Shown here one piece after another: positions 12,501 through 28,487 of a DNA stretch of 64,000 nucleotides. Each line of letters opens with the position of its first letter. The first letter of the stretch is position 1. Below the pieces are notes generated by a model, which did not search any database, was not told the origin of the DNA, and saw only the letters and a list, made by a program, of their open reading frames with translations. Source of the DNA: Lates calcarifer (taxonomy: Eukaryota > Chordata > Actinopteri > Centropomidae); NCBI RefSeq assembly GCF_001640805.2, contig NC_066838.1:17789506-17853505 (forward strand), read 5' to 3'. Position numbers and translations under genes: made by a program.

Positions 12501-13119
12501 AAACTGCCACAGACTACAAGTACTTTTGGACATGTGCTGTGCATTTTTTCAAGGTCTCAAAGCACCTGATCTCTGTAAATGTTAAATATAATGAAGCCTG
12601 TGTGTGTGTATATTATCACTGTTTTCACAGACTTCTGTTCCAGGCATAAACTTACTGTTGTTTTGTTTTGGGGGTGAACTTCTGTCAACGCTCGCTCTCT
12701 GCTCATATCGCTCCTTCTCCTTCTCTCGTTCCCTCCCTCTCTCGTTCCCTCTCCCTCAGTGCGCTGTGGTGAAGTTTGGGCTGGAAGTGATCCCTCCGGT
12801 CGAAGTAAACTCTGGGTTTGAAGTGGTGGTACCTGTGGATGCTAGAGCCAGGTTTGTAGAATGGATGATCATCCCTCGGAAAACTGCATCATCAGCAGAG
12901 GGGAAAATCAACCTCAATGTTATCATCAATACTTTGCAAGGTAACTCAGGACAAATATTGACTGGGAGGAAAACAAACTGCAAGGCGCTCCCTGTTTTCA
13001 AGCCATCAGTCTCACCGAGGTCTGTAGAATCGACCTCCAAACTTTGGTTTGTAAGAACCGAACGACCATGCCCTTGGCCTGGAAGGACTTTGCACTCTTC
13101 TGATAGCTCTCTTCTCGTC
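6280..13119 (-). CDS. pphln1: Periphilin 1 (3' portion; 5' exons not located; one exon frameshifted)
   Basis: Minus-strand exons: 13119-13016, 12883-12656, 9541-9483, 7474-7325, 6462-6280 (stop TAA at 6280-6282). The last two exons encode the conserved periphilin C-terminal helical domain: KRKEIDEVYYQECEMFGLV, then KMLIEKDPSLE and a terminal MEKFIEDYDS. Family role: nuclear protein whose C-terminal helices bind TASOR in the HUSH heterochromatin-silencing complex; the arginine/serine-rich N-terminus aggregates and binds RNA. Upstream exons encode basic, Arg/Tyr/Phe-rich segments (SYKPKFGGRFYRPR; RYHHFKPRVYFDRRDHFQPK) in perfect splice phase (CG|T joins 13016 to 12883). Exon 12883-12656 then breaks frame in a GA-rich run near 12729-12760, reaching TGA. 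Dropping one base would both remove the stop and restore phase into exon 9541 (see findings). The start codon and N-terminal exons were not identified. The C-terminal call is firm, the upstream exons fairly so. Confidence 0.8.
6470..6536. repeat. (CA)n / (TG)n microsatellite at a pphln1 3' splice site
   Basis: About 33 uninterrupted CA units on the + strand. Read on the pphln1 strand this is a TG repeat ending only eight bases before the acceptor of the last coding exon (TCTTACAG, exon starting at 6462), so it replaces an ordinary polypyrimidine tract. Confidence 0.95.
8768..9223. repeat. Percomorph-type interspersed element, two fragments in opposite orientation
   Basis: Segment 8893-9223, read on the minus strand, is clearly homologous to 13393-13715: shared stretches include ATGCCAAA, GACAAAA, AGATGTCAC, TTGATGG/TTGTGATGG and AGATTAA near the end. 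The 8768-8822 piece (TGAATATCTTTGGACTGTTGG) is a plus-strand fragment of the same family. Ends rich in ATTAATCAATTAATC suggest a short non-autonomous DNA element. Family name not assigned. It lies in a pphln1 intron. Confidence 0.6.
9713..9788. repeat. (CT)n tract and T-rich runs
   Basis: A CT dinucleotide tract at about 9713-9735 is followed by two long T runs (about 9757-9784). Simple sequence inside the pphln1 locus; an open frame across it is a by-product of composition. Confidence 0.8.
10888..11010. repeat. Fragment of a widespread teleost repeat (TATGGCCAAAAGTATGT type)
   Basis: The stretch opens TATATGGCCAAAAGTATGTTGACG and continues to GGAATTTGCTCCCATTCAGCC. This resembles a high-copy teleost DNA-transposon-derived repeat beginning ATATGGCCAAAAGTATGTGG. 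It is a truncated, diverged copy with no coding capacity. Confidence 0.6.
11855..12420. repeat. Decayed interspersed repeat in a pphln1 intron
   Basis: Recognisable segments include GGAACACCATACTAATACAG, GGACCTCTCTTTGCTCCCAA, GGCATGGATTCAACAAGATG, ACCATTCTGAGTAAACTCTA and AAAATCCTAGGAGATCAGCA. These are familiar pieces of a high-copy repeat seen in many teleosts. The copy is degraded; short open frames across it are not credible genes. Family name not assigned. Confidence 0.65.
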
Positions 13120-13392
13120 CTGAATGGACACGAGTAAAACAATTTCCAACAATGTAGTACTTTACAAAGAGAGCAGAGCAGTTGTACAGTCTAAAAAGGT
13201 CATTTTGAGACGCAACATCAGAAGACATGACGTACCTGCAGGGGAGACACAGAGCTGTCAGTGGGTCTCTTGTCAACAGACTCATCACTGCATTCCCTGT
13301 GCCGCACTGTGGAGCCCTGGAGAGAGAAAGCACCACGTTAATCACATTTAATATGGTGTTACAGTACAGGTAGCATATGATATCATTAGTGT

Positions 13393-13715
13393 ATTAAAGG
13401 AGAAAAATAATCTGCAACTATTTTGATATTCGATTGATAATTTGGGTCATTTTTAAAGCACAAATGCCAAAGCATTCTCTAGCTTCAACTTTTCAGAAGG
13501 TGAAGATCTCCAGCTTTCTTTTTTATGTGAAAATAAACAGAGAATCTTTTGGTTTTTTGACTGTTTGATTTGACAAAAGCAATATAAAGATGTCACCTTA
13601 AGATATCTCAGATTTTGATGGACATTTTATGTTAATGTCTGGCATTTTACAGACCAAGGAATAATCAATTTATTAAAAAAAATAATGGACAGATTAAACA
13701 ATAATTAAAATATCG
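13393..13715. repeat. Percomorph-type interspersed element, second copy
   Basis: Plus-oriented copy of the element at 8893-9223, with ends rich in ATTGATAATTT and AATAATCAATTTATTAAAAA. It lies just upstream of the 5'-most pphln1 exon found. Confidence 0.65.
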
Positions 13716-16440
13716 CTGGGTGTACGTCTTGATAAATGCAGATAATCCTGAAACATTGTTGATGCAGATTTCTTGTTAAGTTTTGGATGTTTTTATTGCT
13801 TGTGAGCAGCCATTTTCAAGCTCCAAATTCAAGCCTTAAATCTAGTGTTAAAGACTGTAAAACCAGGAAACCTAATTTACATCTGGCTGTTGTAAACCTG
13901 GAGTATCAAGAGAGTAATGTACTCCTACACCACGCACTTCCTGGATAACAACAGAGTGACACATATTTCTAAAAATAACCAACCACACACTTTTTTGATG
14001 CAGTCTCTTGCGTGTGAAGTTGTAGTGAAATTAAATGTCCATTGAAATGCTTCTGATGTATTTAGTGCTGAAAAATGCAGCACCAAGCAGCTATTACTTT
14101 AATTCTACAAAGTCCGCGCGCGTGTATGTGATACTCATTGGTGTCCTCGTGCTTAAAATGGCACTTTTAAATCTCCTATGGATTTATACTAGTATATGAT
14201 ATATTTGTGACTTTTGTTGTGCCTTTTTAAATTAATTTTCGAATGGATACATTTTAATTCAGCACTATTTCAAATGTTTAAAAATAACGGTAGGACTCGT
14301 TGGTCAAAGGCTGAAGGAGGCAGGTTCCCAAGCAACCAATCCATGAGCGCACGAACCGCTTCATACTGTTTTTCTCTTCGGTCCCAGATAATGGTTTTAC
14401 CTTGCTCTGCTGTGTGTCCTGTGGTCGCGCATGGTCCATTTTCTTCCTGTTTGTAGCGTTGTTTGATGTGTACTGAAAGACACGCTCACTTTATTTCTCT
14501 AGAGTCCGGCAGACCAGGAAGCGCGTGACCTCTTAAATTAATGTCGTCAGTACATTTGGAAAGTTAAACTTTCCATCTCTGTCTCCCGCACTGTTTGCTA
14601 CCTCTCACTTTGCGCTGTGACGACGGGTTTTTAAAAGCTTTACCTTGTGGTTCAACAGCTCACACTGTCAACAACCTGCGTTTTCTGAGAGTTGACTCGC
14701 CGGAGAACAGTGAAACATGTCTTTACTTCCTTTATCTTCGTCCACCCAATCAGGTTCAGGCTGCGGTCATAAAGACCTGTCAAACACTAAAAAACAGAAT
14801 CGGGCGTCTCTCCTGAAGACACGCAGGCGCAGTCCAGAGCATCTGGTGTCACACCTGCTTACACCTTTCTTCAACAGGAAGGCTGCGTTCATGACCGTGA
14901 CTGAGTGTATTTCGACCAAACGATGGCGCACTCCAACAGAGACTGGGAGAGGAGCTGAGCAATAAGTGAGGATTTTAAACTGAAAAACAAGCCTAAGAAC
15001 CACATACTTTTTAAGATGCTGTGGCCTACAACAAAGATCAGTTTTAAGTGATGGAAATTTGTGAAAGATGTTGTCTGAGAATTGTGTACTGGGTAAGTAT
15101 TTAACCAATGAAAGTACACCACTCACTTTCTACATATGAGAGGGGAGATTTTGTTTCTAAAAATAACCAACCCCACACAAGTCCTAATGCAGCATCTTAT
15201 GAATTAAATTGAAATTATTATTATTTCCTCTGAGCAGCCATGATGTTTCCCCGAACCCCAAACGCCTGGCTCAGTGTTGCAGTAAACTGCACTTCCATGT
15301 TTTTAAAGACTTGCCCACAGTGCAATTTTGTATTAATGAAATGTGAAGATATATATATAGACTTCCATTCTCAGAATGAGTGTTGTATTGGGTCATGTGT
15401 GCTCATGAATCATTAAAGCATGAGTACTTAAAAAAGCTTTTCATTTCTCAATTAGTTAATCCTATATGTGAATTATTTTGTCCTGCACACACAGTACCTA
15501 CATGCCTACATGGACTTACAAGACAACAAATAACTGTTGCAGAGGTGAAAATAATATCTGCCACAAGAAAAGGTTCCTTTCCTAAAATACAGGTCATGTT
15601 TTCATGATCCGAAGAAATAAAAGATATTTTGCCAGTAAGTGTAGTGTGAAAAGGTATTTTACAATGACCAATAAAAATAGCAGTGTCTTGTTTACTTGTG
15701 TTTCACAGAGGTAACACAAATATGAGCTCGACCAGCGTGCCTACTGTTGGTTAAGTTCTCAGACTACAAAATCATAAGCTCCAGGCACACATGACTCTTG
15801 GTTTATTCTCAGGTATAACTCTAAAACCACAATGGCAAAAAAGGTCATCTGTTCAGAGAAGATTTCCTAGAGGTGAGGACATTTTGTTTTTCTAGTGCAA
15901 GGCATGACATGATGAGTACAAAGAATAGCTGAGTACATACCCTCCCTGGAGTTTAGTGTCCCTATCTCCACCCACTGTCTACACCCATCACACCTCTTCC
16001 TATCTAGAGAAAGAAAGAGAGAGAGCTATTAAAATCAGACAACAACTTAAAGATGACTTTGAGCAGTACAGTCGGGTCTTACTCTCTTGCTCTTCCTCTT
16101 CAGTCTATTGAAGACTTAAACTATTCATCAGAGGCCGGTTTGTAAAGGTAATCCTGAGGGTGTTTGGACTGTGGGTCTGTGTTCCTCCTGCTATTTGTGT
16201 TTAGGGTTGAGAGCTTGTTGGAACAGGTTTTCTTTCTTGTCCGGTCAGAGTCACTAATTGTCCTGTGTGATTGTTGGGCTGCGTTTGTTAGGTATGCCTT
16301 CCTATTATAGTAAGGCCATGGGAGGAGAGGCATAGATAGACTGGAATGTATGTTTGTATTAATACACTAAAACTGCTGAATCCAACTGTCTCGGGGTAGA
16401 AACAAAATGTAAGTAAATTTATGCTATCACCTAACTTCAT
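13716..16440. other. Non-coding gap between pphln1 and the phosphatase; promoters not resolved
   Basis: No exon could be supported here, though the 5' exons of pphln1 (minus) and of the phosphatase (plus) probably lie partly in it. The 14480-14960 part is the least AT-rich and is a plausible promoter region. 15980-16030 is GA-rich. Confidence 0.3.
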
Positions 16441-16445
16441 TACAG

Positions 16446-16507
16446 GTGTATCATAGCTGCTCTCATCTGCACAATTGTGTGTTTTCTGGTGTCAAATTCC
16501 TTAGGAG
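16446..16507 (+). other. Possible transmembrane-segment exon of the phosphatase gene
   Basis: A 62-nt segment bounded by ATTACAG and GGAG|GTAAAA reads, in one frame, CIIAALICTIVCFLVSNSLG, an apt membrane helix just upstream of a tyrosine phosphatase. A further candidate exon ends at 16758 (LLNFCLKYKADYKKRHE, donor GAG|GTACGT) and would be a basic juxtamembrane segment. I could not join these two in one reading phase, so the membrane assignment is tentative. Confidence 0.3.
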
Positions 16508-17157
16508 GTAAAATTCCCTTTTACCTAGGGGGAGGGGAAAACACGAGGAAGACACAGATGTTCTCAGCTTTTCAGTTTGCATTTACTCTATTGCTTTGCC
16601 ACTGATTGTCATTTACAAAAGTTTCTTCACGAGACAGGACTTCTTATCTTTTTCACAGCATCAGCAGTGAAATCATCCTGGCATCATTCTACACCCTGAG
16701 TCTCTGCTGAATTTCTGTTTGAAATACAAGGCTGACTACAAGAAAAGACATGAGGTACGTATGACAAAACTCCTTGTACCATCAAGAATATGCTTGAATG
16801 ACAACTCTGGAGATATTCTGTATTTTTGTCGTTGTTAACAAATCCAATGAAAAAAAACAAAACAAAGTTAGTTTGTCTCTCAGTATTTTCCATTTTCCCT
16901 GCAGTGTGGATTTTAAAACATGTAATAAATATATAATTTCATCTATTAAAATGGCTCAATAATATCCTGAAACAGCTGGGCACTGTGGAGTTTAGAAAGT
17001 ACAGTTCAAACATGAGTAAAGAGTTTTGTTTGGTTTTCATTTGTTTCTCTGTAGGAAAATAAAAGACTATCACCAGGCTTATTGATATTTTCTGATCTTA
17101 AAATTATTTAATATCACACAATTGTGTTACAGGGTGCAAACTTTCTCAAGGGTGCAG

Positions 17158-20071
17158 ATTCTGCAGGAGTTTCAATTGCGATGCCAGGCACTCGCTGCCA
17201 ATGACAACAGAGGCTTTAAGCAGGAGTTTGAGGTAACTAGTATGTTTAGAAATTGAACTTGCATTAGATTAATGATATGTGAAGCTAGAAATGTCTGTTA
17301 TGAGTGCTTATCTCCTCTGGCTCTGTGAAGGAGCTGAATGAAGTTGGTAAAGACCTCGCAACCAGAGCAGGGGAGTCAGAGGTCAACAGAGAAAAGAACC
17401 GGTACCCCTACATTTTACCATGTAAGTACAAAACATATCACACTAGAGCAGATATTGTATATGTCTCTGTGTGTGATTTTCCTCTTTCCGACCAACGCAG
17501 ATGACCACTGTCGGGTGAGGCTGTCCGTCCAAAACTCCAATCCACACACTGACTACATCAATGCAAATTTTGTGCCTGTAAGAACTCTTTTACTTCCTCT
17601 TCTGTCTTGTCACTTTACTACCTGTCTGTCTGTCTGTCTTTACGTCTGTCTACCTCTGTTAATGACTGTGTGTCGGTGATTCAGGGTGGAGGGTCGGAGA
17701 GAGACTTCATCTGCACACAGGCTCCTTTGCACAACACCATGGCTGACTTCTGGAGGATGGTGTGGGAGCAAAACGTCAGGATAATCGTCATGGTGACAGC
17801 TCTGAAACAAAAGGGCATGGTAAGAAAGACCTATCCACTCTGTGTGTATGCGTGTCGATCAGTGTGCCTAATAATATGTGCCATAATATCAAGAACTTCC
17901 TTAAATTTCCTTAAAAAGATGAATTTGATCTTTATTTCTGTGTGGTCAGGTGATGTGTGATAAGTACTGGCCTCTGGAACAAGGGACAGTTCATCATGGA
18001 CTGATCCAAGTGACAACAGTGACCCGCAAACAAGGTCCAGATTGTTTTATCACGACCATTAACCTCAGACAGGTGAGAAAGAGACACATTCATCTTCCCC
18101 TTTGGTGCCTTTAAACTGCTGCTGTTGACTTCTGTGTGCACTGACCGTATAAGCAATCAATCAAGGAAGAAGAAGTCCTTGTGGCTGGATTAAAAGAGGG
18201 TGTTTGTGTTTCAGAGACACAGTCCAACAGACAGGGTAGTCACACACTACCATTACCCTTGCTGGCCGGATCGGGGCATCCCTAAAGACTCATCCTCTGT
18301 ATGTGCCTTCACTGAGCTTGTGCGGCAGCATTTGGAAGCCATCCCTCGCCTGGGGCCGGCTGTGGTGCACTGCAGGTCTGACCTCTGACTTTAAGCCCAT
18401 TGCCAAATCCCTCAGGGAACCCATTACTCTTATGATCCTGCATAGTTTAACAATGAGGTGTTGCATGAGAGACAGTGTTTAAAGTCAATCCTCTGCTTTT
18501 GTGTTTCAGTGCAGGTGTTGGGCGGTCAGGGGCATTTGTTACATTGTTGTGGTTGATGCAGCTGTGCGCGAGGGGCATCCTGCCTGATGTCCGGGCTGCT
18601 GTGGAAGATCTACGACTGCATCGGATGTGGATGGTCCAGAATCTGGTCAGTCCAGTACTTACACTCACCGTTCCGTGGTGGAATAAGTATTAAGAGCTTT
18701 TACTTAAGTAAAAAACTACATTACTACTAAAAGTACTATGTCCAAAACTGGCTTAACTGAATTATTATTATTAGCAGCAAAATGTACCATAGGTATCAAA
18801 AGTAAAAAATACTGGTTATGCAGAATGGCACCTGGTTTTACTTTGGAATATTATTACTGAGGCATTATTGTGTAAACTGAATTTTAATGTTGTCAAGGTA
18901 AGGCTAATTGAAAAACTTTATATACTTCTAGGTAGTTAAATCTACAGAATAACAATATTTAATATTTAATATTTTTTAAATACAAATTTAATCTGAAAAG
19001 TAACTGAACTGTCAGATAAAAGTGAGTGAGTGGAGTAAAAAGTATATTTCCATCTGAAATGTAGTGGTGTAGAAGTATAAAGTTATATAATACTGTGAAA
19101 TTTGATAATGTAGTAATGCAATTATCATACTGTTTTACGTTTACTTGGTTGTGAAACTCTGGTTTACTTGGTCCTTTGCGGGTGTAAAAGCCTGTAATAC
19201 CTTATTATAAGTAAGAAGTATTTGCATTAACATATTTATTGAGTAAAACTAAGCATTCTCAGCAAAAGTACATTATACTCATTACACAGGCAAAATGTCA
19301 CCTGCCGCTTTCTTACAGTCACATGAGAAGACTGATTAGCTTCGCAGAAAGACTGGAGACAGAGCTAGACAGCTAGCCTTGAAGCTAGCCTACAGTTACA
19401 GTCAGCACAGTTTGCAGCTCGTTAGCTTAGCGTAAATTTAACGGGGGAAACAGCTAGCCAGTAGCTAGCTTAGCGTAAAGACTAGCTAAGTTGCTGGCTG
19501 TGACTTAATGTTTAATAGTTAACATAAGCATGTACAGCAACTCAAAATCATAATAAATGTACTTTCCACCGGTGCTTGGTGTCATAATTCTGCTTATTTA
19601 AAACATGAAATGAGTTTAATATTATATTAAATGGGCTATATTTCAGTTTAGACTGTAATAAGAAGTGTATTTAAATGCAAACTTTCAATTCAGTTACTTA
19701 CATCTATTTCTTTGCTTTCTACGACACTCATAAAGCTTTCATTTCCATGCTCGTTATCATTGTGTTTTCTACTGGTTCATTCCAAACAAATTATGAATCA
19801 TCCTCATTACCTGCTCATTCCTTTGTGTGTACTCAGGTGCAGTACATATTTATACATCAGTGTCTGCTACAATGGCTCAGTGGAGGAACAGGAGGAACCT
19901 CAGCAAGCTCCCAGTGAGCACCAACACACACCATATTCAATTTCAGCATAGGCAGCGTATTATTAGTCACTGTAATGCATGATGACATTTTAATTAGGTG
20001 TCTTCTCTCTTGCTTGCAGCCCACACATTCAGGGAGCCAGTTCGAATATTAACCCCCACTCTCAGGACTGA
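17158..20071 (+). CDS. Protein tyrosine phosphatase, single catalytic domain (receptor-type-like), 5' end not resolved
   Basis: Nine exons join in phase: 17158-17232, 17331-17421, 17501-17577, 17685-17819, 17950-18072, 18215-18375, 18510-18645, 19837-19913, 20020-20071 (309 codons with stop). Classical PTP landmarks in order: [18 protein letters not shown] (phosphotyrosine loop), [34 protein letters not shown] (general-acid loop), [14 protein letters not shown] (P-loop with catalytic Cys and Arg, split by the intron at 18376-18509) and MVQN (Q-loop). All catalytic residues are present, so it is probably active. Oddities: TQAP instead of the usual TQGP and WPDRG instead of WPDHG/WPDFG. There is no second PTP domain. 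The tail after the domain is short and Ser/Gly-rich. The upstream arrangement suggests a receptor type, but the subfamily (R3-like is my guess) is not established. Confidence 0.82.
18674..19130. repeat. Teleost interspersed element (ACTTAAGTAAAA type) in a phosphatase intron
   Basis: Runs of TTTTACTTAAGTAAAAAAC, AAAAGTACTATGT and AGAAGTATAAAGTT resemble a very common teleost short element found beside TGGTGGAATAAGTA-type ends. It occupies much of the 1.2-kb intron before exon 19837. A second, different element follows. Confidence 0.5.
19325..19505. repeat. GCTAGC-rich percomorph repeat
   Basis: Contains AGACTGGAGACAGAGCTAG, AGCTCGTTAGCTTAGCGTAA, GGGGGAAACAGCTAGCC and TAGCTTAGCGTAAAGACTAG, the signature of a short repeat that is abundant in percomorph introns. 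A related copy is at 34140-34345. Confidence 0.6.
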
Positions 20072-20319
20072 CCTCACAGCTCCTCAGGACGGGGAGAGCG
20101 AACTGGGAGGAGGAGACGTCACCATCACAGACAGAAACCTCCATCAGACCCACCACAGAACACGATACAGCAGATTCTACACCCTGGGAACCTGCTGAGG
20201 AGGTTACTGCCCTCTTCGTCCCTATTTAAACCAGGCTCACACACTCCCTGAACTCACATACCTTAAAGCTGATCAAAGAAAAACACAGGCAAGACACTGA
20301 GTTAAAAACACACACACAC

Positions 20320-20325
20320 AATAAA
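20320..20325 (+). terminator. AATAAA polyadenylation signal, phosphatase gene
   Basis: Canonical hexamer in CACAATAAACCTGAG, about 250 bases after the inferred phosphatase stop. Confidence 0.5.
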
Positions 20326-21891
20326 CCTGAGATGCAAGGATAAAGAATGCAGAAATAATGCTTTGTGTGCTGTATGACGACAGGCCCTGCAGGCAGAAAA
20401 CTGGCCTGACAACATGCAAATGCTGGTGAAGAAACCAGATGCAGCTGGTTGTGCTGTTTCCAGGAGGAAAAATGAGAGAAATCACCTGTCATTCAGGTCA
20501 AACCTGTAACTCTACTGTGAATTACTTACCACAAGGTTCATGAGAACACAAAGCTGCTTCCTGTGAACACTAATGGCGCACACAAGCACAAAAGAGAAAC
20601 TTGTATTTTAAACCCAAACTGTCAACTGTGCTGTGTGGGCAGTTGTTTGTAACGTTTGTTTTCCTCCATTACTGATAAAGTGACGGTGTGAGATGACTTT
20701 TATTTAGAAAAATCATTGTGCATCATTTTATAATCACACAATGCAGGCTATCAGTACGTAAAGGATGCATGTGCAGAATTGATACTGGACTTGCTAGAAA
20801 GGCAGACACATGGTATAGTGGCTGTACAAAAAAGGTCATGTTTCAAAAACACACAGGCACTGCCATTCTCCTTAGATGACTGAAACCCAATACAGTACAT
20901 GAAGGAGCTATGAGTATTATACATTATAGAACATTAAGGGCTATCCCACTTCTTAGTCTTTCATCGGTCATGTAAATAAACATGTATGATACAATAGATC
21001 CCTCTTCAGGTGAGTTTTGGGGTTGGTGGTGTACTGAGGAGAAAAAGGAGGATCCAGCAGCAGGCAGCATCTTTCCCCCCTCCCTCTGCCACATCTCCAC
21101 CATGTGGCAAGTGCTAGTAGCTGCAGATTTGAGTGGTGACACTGTATTGCGATAACAGTCCAGGACAGAGTGAAGTCCTGATGTGATTCGGTGTTGCTGA
21201 GCTAGTCCGACGGGGCGTTGCAGCCCGCAGCAGCAATCACTAACAAGCAAGTCATCTCCAGAGTTCATTGTGTCCGCGTGTGAACTCGGCTCAAGACAGA
21301 CAAAGTGAAATACAAAGAAAGAGGGAGAATTCACACAAGTTTTAGCCTATATCTGGCTACTTAATGCAGTCTTAATACCACTGAGGTATTCACTGTGAGA
21401 TTTAACAGTGATCAAGGCAGATGAAGGAAGGTGGAGCAACAAAGAGGGATGTCTAAGAAAAGCAGCATAGCGCAGGCCAACCCCAGTGAAAATATATGAA
21501 GTATATTACAGATTAAAACAAAACGGAAAAGAAAAAATTAACAGTTGTTCCAGACTATTGGTAAGGAGAACCAACAGTTAAAATAACATTTAAATTAGAG
21601 TTCAGGTCCAATAAAAAGATTAGACACTACATCCTTTGGCCAAAACAAAAGGGAAAACTTGAGCGATTGCCTCAGTAAAACAAATTATTATCTGTATTGT
21701 TTGTATGTGTATGTACAGTCTGTGTGCGTAAGATATGCTGACACATAATGAATATAAACATACACATGCCACCCTTACAGACCACAAGAGGGTGTGAGAG
21801 AATAGAAAACTACTGATAATGAGCAATCAAAGGCTGGGTGAAGAGAAAAGAGGAAGAGTCTAGTCCGTTTATCGTTCTCCTCCAAGTCAAA
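20326..21891. other. Convergent intergenic region / qrich1 3' UTR
   Basis: No gene seen. Part of this must be the 3' UTR of qrich1 (minus). The minus-strand hexamer AATAAA (read as TTTATT at about 20700) is a possible end but would imply a UTR over 1 kb. A copy of ACCACAAGAGGGTG at 21781-21794 weakly resembles a CTCF core. Confidence 0.35.
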
Positions 21892-26851
<4,960 letters not shown>

Positions 26852-27591
26852 TGCTGCTGACAGTGTCCTCTTCTCTGGGGGGGAACCTGAGGAATACAAT
26901 GAATTTAAGTAAGATTATTCAGCATTATTGTGCAGCTCCTGTGCAGTAATAACAACATCAACAAGGAATGGCTGTGAGGAACAATACAGTAACTCGATCA
27001 AAACAGAAGACATTTACGTGGTTTTAAAACTCACATTTAAAGGGTAAATAAAACAAGACGACATCAGTTCAAACTTAACAATATTTACTGATTGACCTAC
27101 AGCTCACTGTCCAGTGGCAACAAACACTGATGGTAATACGAAAGGGTTAATTCTAGCTGCGTGTATACGAGCTGGGACAAAAGCGCGGTCACTTTCCAAA
27201 TCCGATGCAGTATTCAAAGTGGTGATAGAAAGTGCTGCATAATTAATACACGCCAGCTCAACTCCACAATGAAGTTACAATAATGAGCACGGTGCAATAG
27301 CTCTATAGGGTCTAATCTAACAGCTGATTACACAACGCGCTAGGTTAGCCAGGTACACGGCTAACTAGCCGCGTGTTGTTTGCAAGTAATATGCAGCCAC
27401 AGTTGTGCACAGCCAGCCGCAATAATGCCATTGAGCCCGTTAACGACAATAATTTAATTTAGTGGCACATGGTACATAAACAGAAAACAACGGAAGCTGG
27501 AGTAGCCCTCCCGCGTCGGTAACGTTACACCGTCTGTATTTTTGTTATCTCCGCAGCTAGCAGGCTATCGTTAGCAGGCGCGTTAGCTACC
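26852..27591 (-). other. qrich1 5' exon edge and first intron
   Basis: The first coding exon begins at 26886 (acceptor TTCCTCAG on the minus strand), giving 35 bases of 5' UTR before the ATG. The rest up to about 27591 is an AT-rich intron with no other gene visible. Confidence 0.5.
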
Positions 27592-27900
27592 TCTCTTCCT
27601 CAACCGGGCCGAGGATCGAGCCGCCCACAAGCGCTTCTCTTGCCCTCGAAACGGCGCTCCTCTTCCAACCAGCTGGGAAGCGAAGTGCTATTATTGTTTC
27701 TTTGTGGTTGGCTTATTCTTTATTTTTCGTGATTTTCGTTAGATGGCTAGCTGTAGGTTTTCTTTTTCTCAACCACTCATATTTCGCTGGGCGCCATCTT
27801 ACAACAGTACCCTCAGACCAATAAGCAGGCGGTTTGTAACTCTACGGTGCTATCGCGGTGTTTCCGTCGCATGATATCGCGGTAAGTGACGCTCGCAGGG
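27500..27900 (-). promoter_or_regulatory. CpG-rich promoter / 5' UTR exon of qrich1
   Basis: CpG dinucleotides rise sharply compared with the flanks. On the minus strand GAGGAAGAGAG|GTAGCTAAC at 27591 is a good donor for a non-coding first exon. Upstream of it, GGGCGCCATCTTAC at about 27789-27802 is a YY1-type site (AAGATGGCGCC on the transcribed strand). Two TATCGCGG copies lie near 27851 and 27875. The transcription start is inferred to be between 27650 and 27810. Confidence 0.55.
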
Positions 27901-28429
27901 TAGTCTATTAAAGGCGACACACGCAGTCAAAGCGGCAGGCAAGATCAGTTAGATGTCAGTCCACCTTAAAACCCAGTTATGCCAGACAGACGCTCCTAGT
28001 GGTTCACTGGCTTCTGAATCTTTTAAGGTAGTCCCAAAAAGATGCACTGAATATTTGGGTGGTGCTCAAGAGGCTCTGGGCAGCTGAGGGTTAATTCCCA
28101 CGCACTGCACCTCAGCATGGTTTGCATCCACCACACTGGTTTGTGTTGTGGGGCAAATATCTGCCCGAGTATTTACTTAAACTTTCTATTGCTTACTGGG
28201 GACAAGTTTAGGAGATTGGACATCTTTCTATGGCTGGAGAAGACGTCCCTGTTGAGCCTGCTGTATAGTTTCCCCTGATACCCAGCAATCAATCAGTGCT
28301 TCAGAGCTGAGATGATTAAATGATTAATTGAGTAGTCATTGACAAAATATTTACTGGCCACAATTTTGAAAACTCATTACCTGTCTAAGTCATTCAAAGC
28401 AAAATAATAATAATAATAACAACAACAAC

Positions 28430-28487
<58 letters not shown>

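Noticed and set aside
12604..13137. 177-aa plus-strand frame
   Set aside because: It is antisense to two phase-compatible pphln1 exons; the minus strand has the matching splice sites.
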